This document shows positions 1-9,409 of a stretch of DNA of 46,047 nt, piece by piece. The stretch comes from Acidobacteriaceae bacterium (GTDB lineage Bacteria > Acidobacteriota > Terriglobia > Terriglobales > Acidobacteriaceae): positions 1 to 46,047 of the forward strand of contig CAHJWN010000028.1 of NCBI GenBank assembly GCA_903642265.1. Direction: 5' to 3'. How positions within the stretch are numbered: the stretch's first letter is position 1; the number at the start of each line of letters is the position of its first letter. Position numbers and translations under genes: made by a program. Below the pieces are notes generated by a model. That model did not search any database. It was not told the DNA's origin and saw nothing but the letters and a program-made list of their open reading frames with translations.

Positions 1-726
<726 letters not shown>

Positions 727-821
727 AGGTACAGGGTATAGGAGGCAGAGAGAAGGGACTAGGGGCTGAAGGCGAGATCAGAGTCTGGAGATTTGGCTGT
801 CGCGTGTGCAGGCATACATCA

Positions 822-835
822 GCGGCTGAAGCCGC
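822..835. repeat. Short palindrome in the glmS upstream region
   Basis: GCGGCT-ga-AGCCGC forms a perfect 6-bp hairpin in the 727-917 intergenic stretch. It resembles short palindromic repeats scattered between genes in Acidobacteria, but one copy in one window cannot prove repeat-family membership. No T-tract follows, so it is not a clear terminator. Confidence 0.35.
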
Positions 836-917
836 AAGAGCTTTCCGCTGCGCGCCGCGCCAGTTTAGATGACGAGCTTGAAACGATGGAGGGTAGAGGC
901 AGGGACAAGTGACAAAG

Positions 918-1766
918 CTACCTGGCGACGAAGTCTTTGAAGGGCTGGGTGAAGAATTGATCGACCTTGGCGTTGACTTCGTCGGCGTGCTCGATGACGG
1001 TGGGGTGGCCAGAGTTGGGGACGATCCAGAGGTTGGCGTGTGGCAGGTTCTGGTAGATGACCAGGGTGTGCGGGAGCGAGATGACGTCGTGGTCGCCGGC
1101 CATGATGAGGGATGGTGTCTGGATGGTGTGGAGCTGCGGGAGGGTGATGTGGGGCTCCCACCAGTCAAGCAGGAAGAGCTTGCGATCGTTCTTTTCTTTG
1201 GGCGTTGAGTATGTCGTGGTGAGGCCGGTCGTGTACTCGTGCTCCATCTGATCCCAAAGGCCTGGGGCAAAGACGTCGGGGCCGACCCATAGGTTTGCGC
1301 CGGTGGCGACGAGCTTCTTTACTTTTGCGGGATGGCGGAGGGCGAGGAGAAGGGCGTTGATGCCGCCGTCGCTCCAGCCGAGGACGTAGGCGGAGTCGAT
1401 GTGCATGGCGTCGAGCAGAGCGGCATAGTCGTCGGCCATCATTTCGAAGTTAAGGAGGTGGTCGGGGTCGGCAGAGCGGCCTTGTGAGCGACTGTCGGCG
1501 AGGATGACCTTGTAGTGTTTCTCAAAGTAGGGCACGTTGCGGAAGAAGGCGGCCATGTCGCCGTTGTTGCCATGGATCATGAGAAGCGGCGGTCCGGAAC
1601 CGTAGACCTCGGTGTACATTTTGAAGCCGTTGATGTCGTAGAATTTGCCGGCGGCGGGGTTGTGATCGTAGCGTATCGGCTTTGCCTCCTGTGCCATTGC
1701 AAACGCAATGAAAACGAAGACCAGGCTGGTCCCTGCCAGCATCTTCACAAACTTCACTCTCGTCAT
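918..1766 (-). CDS. Secreted alpha/beta hydrolase
   Basis: 282-residue alpha/beta-fold hydrolase with an N-terminal signal peptide (hydrophobic 8-25, cleavage probably after AMAQ), so it acts in the periplasm or outside. An oxyanion-hole HGNNG lies at about residues 65-69. The nucleophile elbow is GWSDG with Ser132. A likely acid lies in AGDHD (about 225-227), and the catalytic His in SGHP (about 254). Substrate cannot be read from sequence; the closest look is to proline iminopeptidase/haloperoxidase-like esterases. I chose ATG at 1766 because AGGA sits about 8 bases upstream; an in-frame TTG at 1772 is too close to that site. It is divergent from the SpoIIE phosphatase gene, with a gap of under 60 bases. 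Confidence 0.85.
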   Translation of the reverse strand: MTRVKFVKMLAGTSLVFVFIAFAMAQEAKPIRYDHNPAAGKFYDINGFKMYTEVYGSGPPLLMIHGNNGDMAAFFRNVPYFEKHYKVILADSRSQGRSADPDHLLNFEMMADDYAALLDAMHIDSAYVLGWSDGGINALLLALRHPAKVKKLVATGANLWVGPDVFAPGLWDQMEHEYTTGLTTTYSTPKEKNDRKLFLLDWWEPHITLPQLHTIQTPSLIMAGDHDVISLPHTLVIYQNLPHANLWIVPNSGHPTVIEHADEVNAKVDQFFTQPFKDFVAR

Positions 1767-1824
1767 AGCCAAATCCTACGCGTCTATGGTCTATCGGTTC
1801 CCTACAATGTGTGAGTAAAGCGGG

Positions 1825-3855
1825 GTGGATGACACAATGAACAGAATGCGAATGGGTGGAATATGTCTGGTCTTTGCTCTGGTCCTGGCTCTGATCCTTG
1901 CTCTGAACCTGGGCGTAACGGGGGTCTGGGCGCAATCGAGCGCGACGGGCTTCGACGCCAAACGCCTTGATGTACCGCGCGATCTGGACGATGGCTGGGT
2001 GGTGATGCAGACGAATGACGATCCTTCCTACGCGAGTCCGAGCTTCAACGATTCCAGCTGGAAGCCTTTCGACCTTCATGTGTCTGTACAGGACCTCCTG
2101 CAGCAGCGGCAGCAGCATTCGCGCATCATCTGGTACCGGCTGCACCTGCAGGTCGATCCAACCGTGACGGGACTTGCTTTGCGGGAAGAGACGCTGGCAC
2201 ACGCGTTTGAGATTTATGTAAACGGCGAAAGACTGATGAGCTCGGGCCAGGTTGCACCCATTCGCCGCTACACCTTTGACGCGCCGATGCTGGCGCGTAT
2301 TCCGGATCGTATGGTGGCGACCGGACGGCTGGTGATCGCGGTGCGCGTCGGCATCGCGAGGGCGGACTGGAACGGCGTATACCCCGGATTGTCTGCAGGA
2401 AATCTCACCCTGGGTTCGGCCGACGCTTTAACAGACAAGGACTGGCTTGAACTGATCGGCAATAACTTCGCCAGCATGCTGGACTGGATTACGACGGTCG
2501 CCCTGGGGCTTGTCGCTCTTGTGCTGTTTCTCTCACAGCGCCGACAGCGAGAGTATCTCTGGGTCTTTGGACTGGGAATGATCCAGCTCGCGGGACTGCC
2601 CATAAAGATCATCAACCTGCTCCATAACATCCCGATCGGCTGGCGGTTCTTCAACGACGCACTTGCGATTGCGACACCCTACTTCCTGGTTGCAATGTAT
2701 TTTGCGTTTGTTGGTCGCAAGATCGGCCCGAAGTTCAGAGTCGTCCTGGTCATTGCGGGAGTGATGAATGGCTTCACCATGATGGCGAACCAGGGGCTCG
2801 TTCCAAATCTGCAAGGCAACTATGCGCTGTTCAGCAACCTGCCCTTTGTCGTGCTGCTGGCGGTCGTGATTCCGACTGTGCTGGTGATCCATCTACGTCG
2901 TGGCAATCGTGAGGCAGGCATACTTCTGATCCCTGCGGTCGCCTTCAGCCTGTTCATCTATGTGAACTACACGCTGGCATTCATGATTAATGTTCCCGCG
3001 TTGAGCTCCACGGCGATCCACGGGTTGACCCTGATGCAGCGCTTTCCAGCGGGCCCGTTTGCCATCTCCCTGAATAATGTTTCGAATATCCTGTCGACCA
3101 TCGCGCTAACGATCATCATGGTGCTGCGCGCGAGCACCACGAGTCGGCTGCAAGCGCAGTTTGAGGCCGAACTTGAAGCCGCGCGCGAGGTGCAGGAGGT
3201 GATCCTTCCGGAGCAGATCGAATCCATCCCTGGCTTCGACATCGAAAGCGTCTACGTTCCCGCGCAACAAGTGGGCGGCGATTTCTTCCAGGTGGTACCC
3301 ACGGCAGGAGGAGGCTTCCTGCTCGTTATCGGCGATGTGGCTGGCAAGGGACTACCGGCGGCGATGCTGGTCTCGGTAGTAGTGGGCGCTATTCACGCGA
3401 CGGCGGAGTATACGCACGCTCCGCAAGAAGTGCTCTCTAGCCTTAATGAACGGCTATTAGGGCGTTGCCGTGGTGGATTTTCTACAGCGCTGGCTGCGCA
3501 TTTCTCTCCGGATGGCTTGATGGAGATTGCCAATGCTGGCCATCTATCGCCATATATCGACGGGCAGGAACTGGAACTCGAGGGAGCATTGCCTTTGGGG
3601 ATTCTGGGCCAGTCCGTCTATTCCGTAATGCGTGTCCTGCTTGGGGCTGGCAGCCGCATTACCTTCTACTCCGATGGGGTCGTCGAGGCACAGAACGGGA
3701 ATGGTGAGATGTTCGGATTCGATCGGAGCCAGCAGATTGCTACACGGCCGGCGACGGAGATTGCGGCCACGGCCAAACGCTTTGGCCAATCCGATGACAT
3801 TACAGTGGTGGCTGTTACAAGGACAGCCGCTGTAGCCATCGACGCGGCGGCATAA
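1825..3855 (+). CDS. Membrane 7TM sensor with SpoIIE/RsbU-type PP2C phosphatase domain
   Basis: 676 residues. After a hydrophobic leader (about 12-35) comes a periplasmic region (40-200) with a galactose-binding/jelly-roll feel (SFNDSSWKPF). About seven transmembrane helices (215-430) follow, then a short coiled linker (EAELEAAREVQEVILP) and a SpoIIE-type metal-dependent Ser/Thr phosphatase. Metal-site motifs are VGGDFFQV, VIGDVAGKG, NAGHLSP, FYSDGVVEA and the terminal SDDITVV. The layout matches 7TMR-DISM sensors, which in other bacteria feed partner-switching (anti-sigma antagonist) pathways. No such partner is visible nearby. Translation may begin at GTG 1825 or at ATG 1837, which has GGGTGG at a better distance. 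Confidence 0.88.
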   Translation: MDDTMNRMRMGGICLVFALVLALILALNLGVTGVWAQSSATGFDAKRLDVPRDLDDGWVVMQTNDDPSYASPSFNDSSWKPFDLHVSVQDLLQQRQQHSRIIWYRLHLQVDPTVTGLALREETLAHAFEIYVNGERLMSSGQVAPIRRYTFDAPMLARIPDRMVATGRLVIAVRVGIARADWNGVYPGLSAGNLTLGSADALTDKDWLELIGNNFASMLDWITTVALGLVALVLFLSQRRQREYLWVFGLGMIQLAGLPIKIINLLHNIPIGWRFFNDALAIATPYFLVAMYFAFVGRKIGPKFRVVLVIAGVMNGFTMMANQGLVPNLQGNYALFSNLPFVVLLAVVIPTVLVIHLRRGNREAGILLIPAVAFSLFIYVNYTLAFMINVPALSSTAIHGLTLMQRFPAGPFAISLNNVSNILSTIALTIIMVLRASTTSRLQAQFEAELEAAREVQEVILPEQIESIPGFDIESVYVPAQQVGGDFFQVVPTAGGGFLLVIGDVAGKGLPAAMLVSVVVGAIHATAEYTHAPQEVLSSLNERLLGRCRGGFSTALAAHFSPDGLMEIANAGHLSPYIDGQELELEGALPLGILGQSVYSVMRVLLGAGSRITFYSDGVVEAQNGNGEMFGFDRSQQIATRPATEIAATAKRFGQSDDITVVAVTRTAAVAIDAAA

Positions 3856-3909
3856 AGAGATTCAAAGAGTAGAGCACATAGGAGTAGAACACTAAGGCCG
3901 GTTCAAGGC

Positions 3910-3930
3910 ATCGCTGGACTCGCGAGCGAT
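3910..3930. terminator. Possible weak stem-loop between convergent genes
   Basis: ATCGCT (3910-3915) and AGCGAT (3925-3930) pair across a 9-base loop in the gap between the convergent phosphatase and oxalate decarboxylase genes. There is no T-run on either side, so intrinsic termination is doubtful; the placement is the main support. Confidence 0.3.
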
Positions 3931-3975
3931 CACGATGTAGCCACTCAATGAGGAGATGCCCTACGCACAAGAGAA

Positions 3976-5244
3976 TTACTGAGGCGCGATGACCGCTTCT
4001 TTCTTATCAATCTTCGTCAGGAAGTCTTCGCCGGTAGCGATGTGTTGATTGACCAGGCGCGTAGGCGTGTGCGCAAGCCACTCGGCTAGAGAGACATCTT
4101 CGTAGAACGGGGTTGGAAAGACCTCGATGAAGACAAGGTCTGCATCGCCGGTGTTCTCAATGTAATGCGGCATCGATCTCTCAATGTAGCCAACGTCCCC
4201 TTCCTGGAAGTCCATAGTGCGGGCGTGTCCGCCTGCGGAGAAGACGGTCATGCGGCCTTTGCCGGTGACGTAATACTGCCACTCGTCCTCGTTGGGGTGC
4301 CAGTGGAGTTCGCGCAGCCCGCCGGGTTTAAGGGTGACGATGGCGGCGGCGATGGAGGTCGCCGGCCAGTTCTTCTTATCGATGATGCGGACTTCGCCAC
4401 CCTTCGAAACCTTGGTGGGCTTCATCTGGCCAGGGCGAAAGTCAAAGCTGTTGGGAACGCGGCCGGTGCCCGCCTCTGCCTGCTTCTGCTCCTCGGCGAG
4501 CGGGCGCGGGAGGTCGCGGGCGAAGATGAAGAGTTCCCTGGGTGGAACTTTAGCGAAGGTTTCGGCTGGAACGTTAAAGTTTTTTGCGAGGATATCGGGC
4601 GGCGTATGCGCGAGCCAGTCGGTGAGAAGGAAGGTCTCGAACTCGTTGAAGTTGCCGTCGTCGAATACAAGGAGGAACTCGCAGCCATCCTCGCCAAGGC
4701 CTTGAATGGAGTGCGGGATGCCGCCAGGGAAGATCCAAAGATCACCCTTGTTGACGTCGCTGATATGGGAGCGGCCTTCCTGGTCGACGGCAGTGATGCG
4801 GGCGCTGCCGTAGAGCATAAGCGCCCACTCCGCACCGACGTGCCAGTGCAGTTCGCGGACGCCGCCCGAGATCAGCCGCATCTGAACGCCGGCCATCTTT
4901 TTCGAGATTGCGAGATCGCGCACGGTGACCTGGCGGGTCCATCCGCCGGTCTCCATGCGCTTGTGGGCAAGCGAGAAGGAGTACTTGAACGGGGGTTGTC
5001 CGCCGGCATCGGTGGCGGGCGGCCAAACGGAGTTCGTATTCTGGTCGTCGAGGCGGGCATTCTTGCCGGATGGCTCGGCTTCACTGGGGAGATGATGGTC
5101 CGGAGTACGGACCAGCTCTTCTCCAGACTTCTTCGGCTGCTGTGCCTGGGCAGTTCCCAGGCCGGCGGCTGCGGCCACAACTGCCGAGGACGCGCCAAGA
5201 AATTTACGCCTGCTGAGCGTGGATGATTCCGAATCTGATGACAA
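3976..5244 (-). CDS. oxdC: Tat-exported bicupin, oxalate decarboxylase family
   Basis: Oxalate decarboxylases are Mn-dependent bicupins converting oxalate to formate and CO2. The protein has 422 residues: a Tat signal (SRRKFLG, RR at 12-13, then an Ala-rich core ending AQAQ) and two cupin domains. Site 1 has HWH (His133, His135), Glu139 and His178. Site 2 has HWH (314, 316), Glu321 and His360. The lid that carries the proton donor in Bacillus OxdC (SENST) reads NEFET here, keeping Glu (about residue 201) but changing its neighbours. The start is TTG 5244, placed by a perfect GGAGG six bases upstream; a longer frame reaching 5403 would run through the acetate kinase promoter. Oxalate decarboxylase is most likely; another bicupin activity is possible. 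Confidence 0.88.
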   Translation of the reverse strand: MSSDSESSTLSRRKFLGASSAVVAAAAGLGTAQAQQPKKSGEELVRTPDHHLPSEAEPSGKNARLDDQNTNSVWPPATDAGGQPPFKYSFSLAHKRMETGGWTRQVTVRDLAISKKMAGVQMRLISGGVRELHWHVGAEWALMLYGSARITAVDQEGRSHISDVNKGDLWIFPGGIPHSIQGLGEDGCEFLLVFDDGNFNEFETFLLTDWLAHTPPDILAKNFNVPAETFAKVPPRELFIFARDLPRPLAEEQKQAEAGTGRVPNSFDFRPGQMKPTKVSKGGEVRIIDKKNWPATSIAAAIVTLKPGGLRELHWHPNEDEWQYYVTGKGRMTVFSAGGHARTMDFQEGDVGYIERSMPHYIENTGDADLVFIEVFPTPFYEDVSLAEWLAHTPTRLVNQHIATGEDFLTKIDKKEAVIAPQ

Positions 5245-5250
5245 GGTGAT

Positions 5251-5255
5251 CCTCC
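5251..5255 (-). promoter_or_regulatory. Shine-Dalgarno deciding the TTG start of oxdC
   Basis: GGAGG on the minus strand, followed by ATCACC and TTG. It fixes the start at 5244 directly before the Tat signal peptide. Confidence 0.75.
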
Positions 5256-5408
5256 GGGGGACAACTGAATGGACGTTGTGAGCCGCGGGGATGTTGCACG
5301 GCATTCTCCGCAGGCTGCTATAGAGGTGTTGTGTACCGTCGCAGGGAGTGGGTTCGGTACGCAACCCTACCGTGCGTTGGCAGTCAACTATCTGGAGATA
5401 CATACATC

Positions 5409-6602
5409 ATGAATGTGCTGGTGATTAATAGCGGATCGTCGTCCATCAAGTTTTCGATGTTTCAGGTGGATGGCAAGGCGGCGTCTGCGCCGGTGGCGAT
5501 GTACGACGGGGAGCTAAGCGGGATTGGTGCGGACTCGCCGGAGTTCAAGTTTAAAGGTGCGGATGGAAATGACCTTGCGGGCGGGCGCGACGTGGAAGCG
5601 GCGACGGTTGAGGAGGCGATCGGGACGGTGGAAGAGGCGGTGGGTGCGCAAGGATTGCCAAAGGTCGAGGCGGTTGGATATCGCGTGGTGCATCCAGGGC
5701 CAAAGCTGCAAGGACATCAGAAGATAACAGCGGAGGTGCTGCAGGCGCTGCGCGATGCGCAGGCGTTCGCTCCGCTGCATGACCCGGTAGCGGTGAAGAT
5801 GATCGAGGAGTTGATGGAGCGGCTGCCAGATGTGCCGCATTTTGCGTGTTTCGACACAGTGTTCCACGAGACGATGGCGAAGGCGGCGGAGACATATGCG
5901 ATTCCGGAGGAGTATCGGAAACAGGGTGTGAGGCGGTATGGGTTTCATGGGCTGAGTTGCGAATCGGTAGTGGTGCAGATGCGGGAGGCGGGAATCCCCT
6001 TACCGCAGCGTATGGTGATTGCGCATCTTGGCAGCGGATGCAGTGTGACGGCTGTGGCGGATGGCAGATCAATTGATACAACGATGGGGCTGACACCGAC
6101 CGGTGGTGTCGTCATGGGAACCAGGCCGGGGGATCTGGATCCGGGGCTGATGCTTTATCTACTGCGGCAGCAGAAGGGCGATGCAGCGAAGGAGCTTGAA
6201 GCGATGGTGAACCACAAGGCGGGGATGGTTGCGCTTTCTGGTATGGCGAACGATATGAAGGGGGTGCGGAAGGCTGCTGTCTCAGGCGATGCGAAGGCGA
6301 TGCTGGCAGTGGAGGTGTTTACTCGCAGCGTGCGGAAGGCCATCGGTGGATATGCGTTTCTAATGGGCGGATTAGAGGCGGTGGTGTTTACGGGCGGTAT
6401 CGGAGAGCACGATGCGGCAACGCGGAGTGAGGTACTGGTGGGGTTGGAGGAGATGGGCATCGGGTTAGATGAGGGCGCAAATGCGGCGAATGGAGATGGA
6501 TTAGAGGTGGTGAGTGCAGGTGAGTCGAAAACTGTGGTCTATGTGGTTCCGGCGGAGGAAGACCGGATGATTGCCTGGCATGTCGGGGAGATGGCGGGGT
6601 AG
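5409..6602 (+). CDS. ackA: Acetate kinase
   Basis: Interconverts acetyl-phosphate + ADP and acetate + ATP in the cytoplasm. 397 residues, the usual length for the family. The N-terminal phosphate loop is MNVLVINSGSSS. Further motifs are GYRVVHPG, RRYGFHGLS, GSGCSVTAV, GTRPGDLDPG, FTGGIGEH and a C-terminal VPAEEDRMIA carrying the conserved Glu. FHGLSC replaces the more usual FHGTSH. ATG 5409 is preceded by GGAGA about 11 bases upstream; an in-frame extension to 5331 has no support. Phosphoketolase lies 330 bases downstream on the same strand, so the pair can turn sugar-phosphate-derived acetyl-P into ATP and acetate. Confidence 0.96.
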   Translation: MNVLVINSGSSSIKFSMFQVDGKAASAPVAMYDGELSGIGADSPEFKFKGADGNDLAGGRDVEAATVEEAIGTVEEAVGAQGLPKVEAVGYRVVHPGPKLQGHQKITAEVLQALRDAQAFAPLHDPVAVKMIEELMERLPDVPHFACFDTVFHETMAKAAETYAIPEEYRKQGVRRYGFHGLSCESVVVQMREAGIPLPQRMVIAHLGSGCSVTAVADGRSIDTTMGLTPTGGVVMGTRPGDLDPGLMLYLLRQQKGDAAKELEAMVNHKAGMVALSGMANDMKGVRKAAVSGDAKAMLAVEVFTRSVRKAIGGYAFLMGGLEAVVFTGGIGEHDAATRSEVLVGLEEMGIGLDEGANAANGDGLEVVSAGESKTVVYVVPAEEDRMIAWHVGEMAG

Positions 6603-6932
6603 TGCGCAGGCGGGAGGAATGCGGTTCATGCGAATCTTGGATGAGTTGAGGAAGACGGTCGCCGCGGCGCGAATGCCCACCCTGCGACGATGAAGCTGGC
6701 GCGAAGAGGGGGAACCCAGGTTTGTGGGGGCCCGATTCATGTGGATTAATGATGGGTGTGAGGGGGCTAGTTTAGAATCCGGAGACGTTGGCCTGCGTCA
6801 CGAGCGGCCGAATTGCGTCTTATAGGGAACAGAAGCGGCAGGACTCGATTCTAACTACAAGTGCCAGGCGTGACCGCGCGTCTGCCCACCCGCCAATACA
6901 AGAACGGCGCTCAAGCATTTTAAGGAGCTGCG
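6603..6932. other. ackA-xfp intergenic region
   Basis: 330 bases without a credible ORF. It must hold the ackA 3' end and probably an xfp promoter. About 6675-6717 has a G/C-patterned stretch (gcccaccc...gcgacgatgaa...agggggaaccc) resembling the degenerate repeat-like DNA near 13963-14086. I see no convincing intrinsic terminator. Confidence 0.4.
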
Positions 6933-9335
6933 ATGTCTTCCCTGGCTACACAGAATGATCTCGAGATGGAAGTACCAACGCTTTCGCCGGATGAACTGCG
7001 CAAGATGGATGCGTATTGGCGAGCATGCAACTACCTGTGCGCGGGGATGCTTTACCTGTGCAAGAACCCGCTGCTGCGGGAGCCGCTGAAGATAGAGCAC
7101 ATCAAGAACCGTTTGTTGGGACATTGGGGGTCAGACCCGGGGCAGACGTTTACGTGGGTACACCTGAACCGGCTCATTAAGAAGTATGACCTGAACATGA
7201 TTTACATCTCAGGACCCGGACATGGGGCACCGGCGACGCTTTCGAATTGCTACCTGGAAGGCGTGTACTCCGAGGTGTACCCGGATAAGAGCCAGGACGA
7301 AGCGGGGATGCTGAAGTTCTTCAAGCAGTTCTCGTTTCCAGGCGGAATTGGGAGCCATTGCACGCCGGAGACGCCGGGATCGATCCATGAAGGCGGCGAG
7401 CTTGGCTACAGCCTGGTGCACGGGTTTGGAGCGGCTTTTGATAACCCTGACCTGATCGTCAATGTAGTGGTGGGCGATGGGGAGTCGGAGACGGGGCCGC
7501 TGGCTACGAGCTGGCACTCGAACAAATTTCTGAATCCGATTCGTGATGGGGCGGTGCTGCCGATCCTGCATTTAAACGGGTACAAGATCGCCAATCCTAC
7601 GATCCTGGCACGCATTCCGGCGGCCGAGTTGGAGATGCTGTTCAAGGGCTATGGATGGAAGCCATATGTGGTCGAAGGCGACGATCCGTCCGTGATGCAT
7701 GAGGCGATGGCCGCAACGATGGAGAGGTGCGTGCTCGAGATTCGCGCCATCCAGGACCACGCGAGGAGCACGGGCGATGCGAAGAGGCCGATGTGGCCGA
7801 TGATTATTCTGCGGACACCGAAGGGCTGGACGGGGCCGAAGGAAGTGGATGGACACAAAGTTGAAGGATCCTGGCGGGCACACCAGATTCCGATCTCTGA
7901 CCCGAAGACGAACAAGGAAAACTTTGCCAAGTTGGAGGCCTGGCTGCGGAGCTATAAGCCGGAAGAGTTGTTCGACGAGCAAGGACGCTTGGTTGAAGAG
8001 TTGCGTGAGATGGCCCCGAAGGGAACGCGAAGGCTGACTGGAAATCCAAATGCAAATGGCGGGTTGCTGCGGAAGCCCCTGGATCTACCGGATTTTCGCG
8101 AGTACGCAGTGAAGGTCGAGAAGCCAGGTCAGAAGGAGATCTCGCCGACAGCGACGTTGGCAAAGTTTCTGACCGACGTGATGCGGAAGAACATGACGAA
8201 CTTCAGAGTGTTTGGGCCGGACGAGACGGCTTCGAACAAGCTGGATGGGATTTATGCCGCGAGTCCTAAGACATGGATGGAAGAGACGATTCCGCAGGAT
8301 GCTGACGGCGGTTTTCTTGCTCCGGATGGCCGCGTGATGGAGATGCTGAGCGAGACGACACTCGAAGGGTGGTTTGAAGGGTACGTCCTGACCGGAAGGC
8401 ATGGCCTGCTTTCGACGTATGAGGCGTTTGTGCACATCATCGACTCGATGTTCAACCAGCATGCGAAGTGGCTGGAGAAGAGCAAGGCAGAGTCGCGATG
8501 GAGAGCGCCAATCTCATCGATCAACATCCTGATCAGCTCGGTGGTTTGGCGGCAGGACCATAACGGATTCACGCATGAAGATCCAGGATTTCTGGATTTG
8601 GTGACGAACAAGAGCCCTGAAGTCACCCGCATTTATCTTCCGCCGGATGCGAACTGTGGACTAAGCGTGGGCGCGCATTGCCTGGCCAGCACCGACTATA
8701 TCAACGTCATCGTTTCGGATAAGCAGCCGCACCTTGCTTATCTAACGATGGACGAGGCGGTGAAGCATTGCACGAAGGGTGTCGGCATCTGGGACTGGGC
8801 CAGCAACGACGATGGCGCGGAGCCGGACGTGATTATCGCATCAGCCGGTGATGTAGCCACGGCAGAGGCGCTGGCAGCGGTTGCAATTCTGCGCGAGCGG
8901 TGCCCGGAGTTGAAGATGCGGTTCGTGAATGTGGTCGACCTGTTCAAGCTGATGCCTGAGAGCGATCATCCGCATGGATTGTCAGATCGAGACTTCGATT
9001 CCCTGTTCACTTGCGATAAGCCGGTGATCTTTAACTTCCATGCGTATCCGACTCTGATTCACAAGCTGACTTATAACCGGACAAACCATGAGAACTTTCA
9101 TGTGCACGGATACAAGGAGCGCGGGAACATCAACACGCCGCTCGAATTGGCAATCGTGAACGAAGTCGACCGATTCCACCTGGCGATGGATGTGATTGAC
9201 CGGGTGAAGAAGCTGCAAGGTACGGCGGCGCATACGAAGGACTGGCTGATGAACGAGGTGATTGAAGCTGTGAACTATGCGCATGAGAACGGAATCGATA
9301 AGAAGGAATTTACCGAGTGGAAATGGCCGGTTTAG
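6933..9335 (+). CDS. xfp: Xylulose-5-phosphate/fructose-6-phosphate phosphoketolase
   Basis: ThDP-dependent enzyme splitting xylulose-5-P (or fructose-6-P) with phosphate into acetyl-P and glyceraldehyde-3-P (or erythrose-4-P). 800 residues, matching the family (about 790-825). Family motifs: [13 protein letters not shown] near residue 62, [29 protein letters not shown], the ThDP-binding [29 protein letters not shown] and [14 protein letters not shown]. The C-terminal domain ends with the typical [12 protein letters not shown] region. AAGGAG (6922-6927) lies six bases before ATG. Acetate kinase upstream consumes its acetyl-P product, so this is a phosphoketolase shunt. The acidobacterial host presumably also has other central pathways outside the window. 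Confidence 0.97.
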   Translation: MSSLATQNDLEMEVPTLSPDELRKMDAYWRACNYLCAGMLYLCKNPLLREPLKIEHIKNRLLGHWGSDPGQTFTWVHLNRLIKKYDLNMIYISGPGHGAPATLSNCYLEGVYSEVYPDKSQDEAGMLKFFKQFSFPGGIGSHCTPETPGSIHEGGELGYSLVHGFGAAFDNPDLIVNVVVGDGESETGPLATSWHSNKFLNPIRDGAVLPILHLNGYKIANPTILARIPAAELEMLFKGYGWKPYVVEGDDPSVMHEAMAATMERCVLEIRAIQDHARSTGDAKRPMWPMIILRTPKGWTGPKEVDGHKVEGSWRAHQIPISDPKTNKENFAKLEAWLRSYKPEELFDEQGRLVEELREMAPKGTRRLTGNPNANGGLLRKPLDLPDFREYAVKVEKPGQKEISPTATLAKFLTDVMRKNMTNFRVFGPDETASNKLDGIYAASPKTWMEETIPQDADGGFLAPDGRVMEMLSETTLEGWFEGYVLTGRHGLLSTYEAFVHIIDSMFNQHAKWLEKSKAESRWRAPISSINILISSVVWRQDHNGFTHEDPGFLDLVTNKSPEVTRIYLPPDANCGLSVGAHCLASTDYINVIVSDKQPHLAYLTMDEAVKHCTKGVGIWDWASNDDGAEPDVIIASAGDVATAEALAAVAILRERCPELKMRFVNVVDLFKLMPESDHPHGLSDRDFDSLFTCDKPVIFNFHAYPTLIHKLTYNRTNHENFHVHGYKERGNINTPLELAIVNEVDRFHLAMDVIDRVKKLQGTAAHTKDWLMNEVIEAVNYAHENGIDKKEFTEWKWPV

Positions 9336-9350
9336 AAAGCCGGTTGGAAC

Positions 9351-9396
9351 GCAACGTAAGAAGCCCCGCTCTTGAAAGCGGGGCTTCTTACGTTGC
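9351..9396. terminator. Bidirectional hairpin between xfp and the TonB receptor
   Basis: A perfect 20-bp inverted repeat (arms 9351-9370 and 9377-9396, loop CTTGAA) lies 15 bases after the xfp stop and 13 before the receptor stop. The inner arm is GC-rich (GCCCCGCT/AGCGGGGC) and followed by CTTCTT-type sequence on both strands. It can serve both converging transcripts. Confidence 0.85.
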
Positions 9397-9409
9397 GGCT
9401 GCGGGATTG

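Noticed and set aside
4165..5226. Plus-strand frame of 353 codons
   Set aside because: Antisense to the bicupin, with no domain features.
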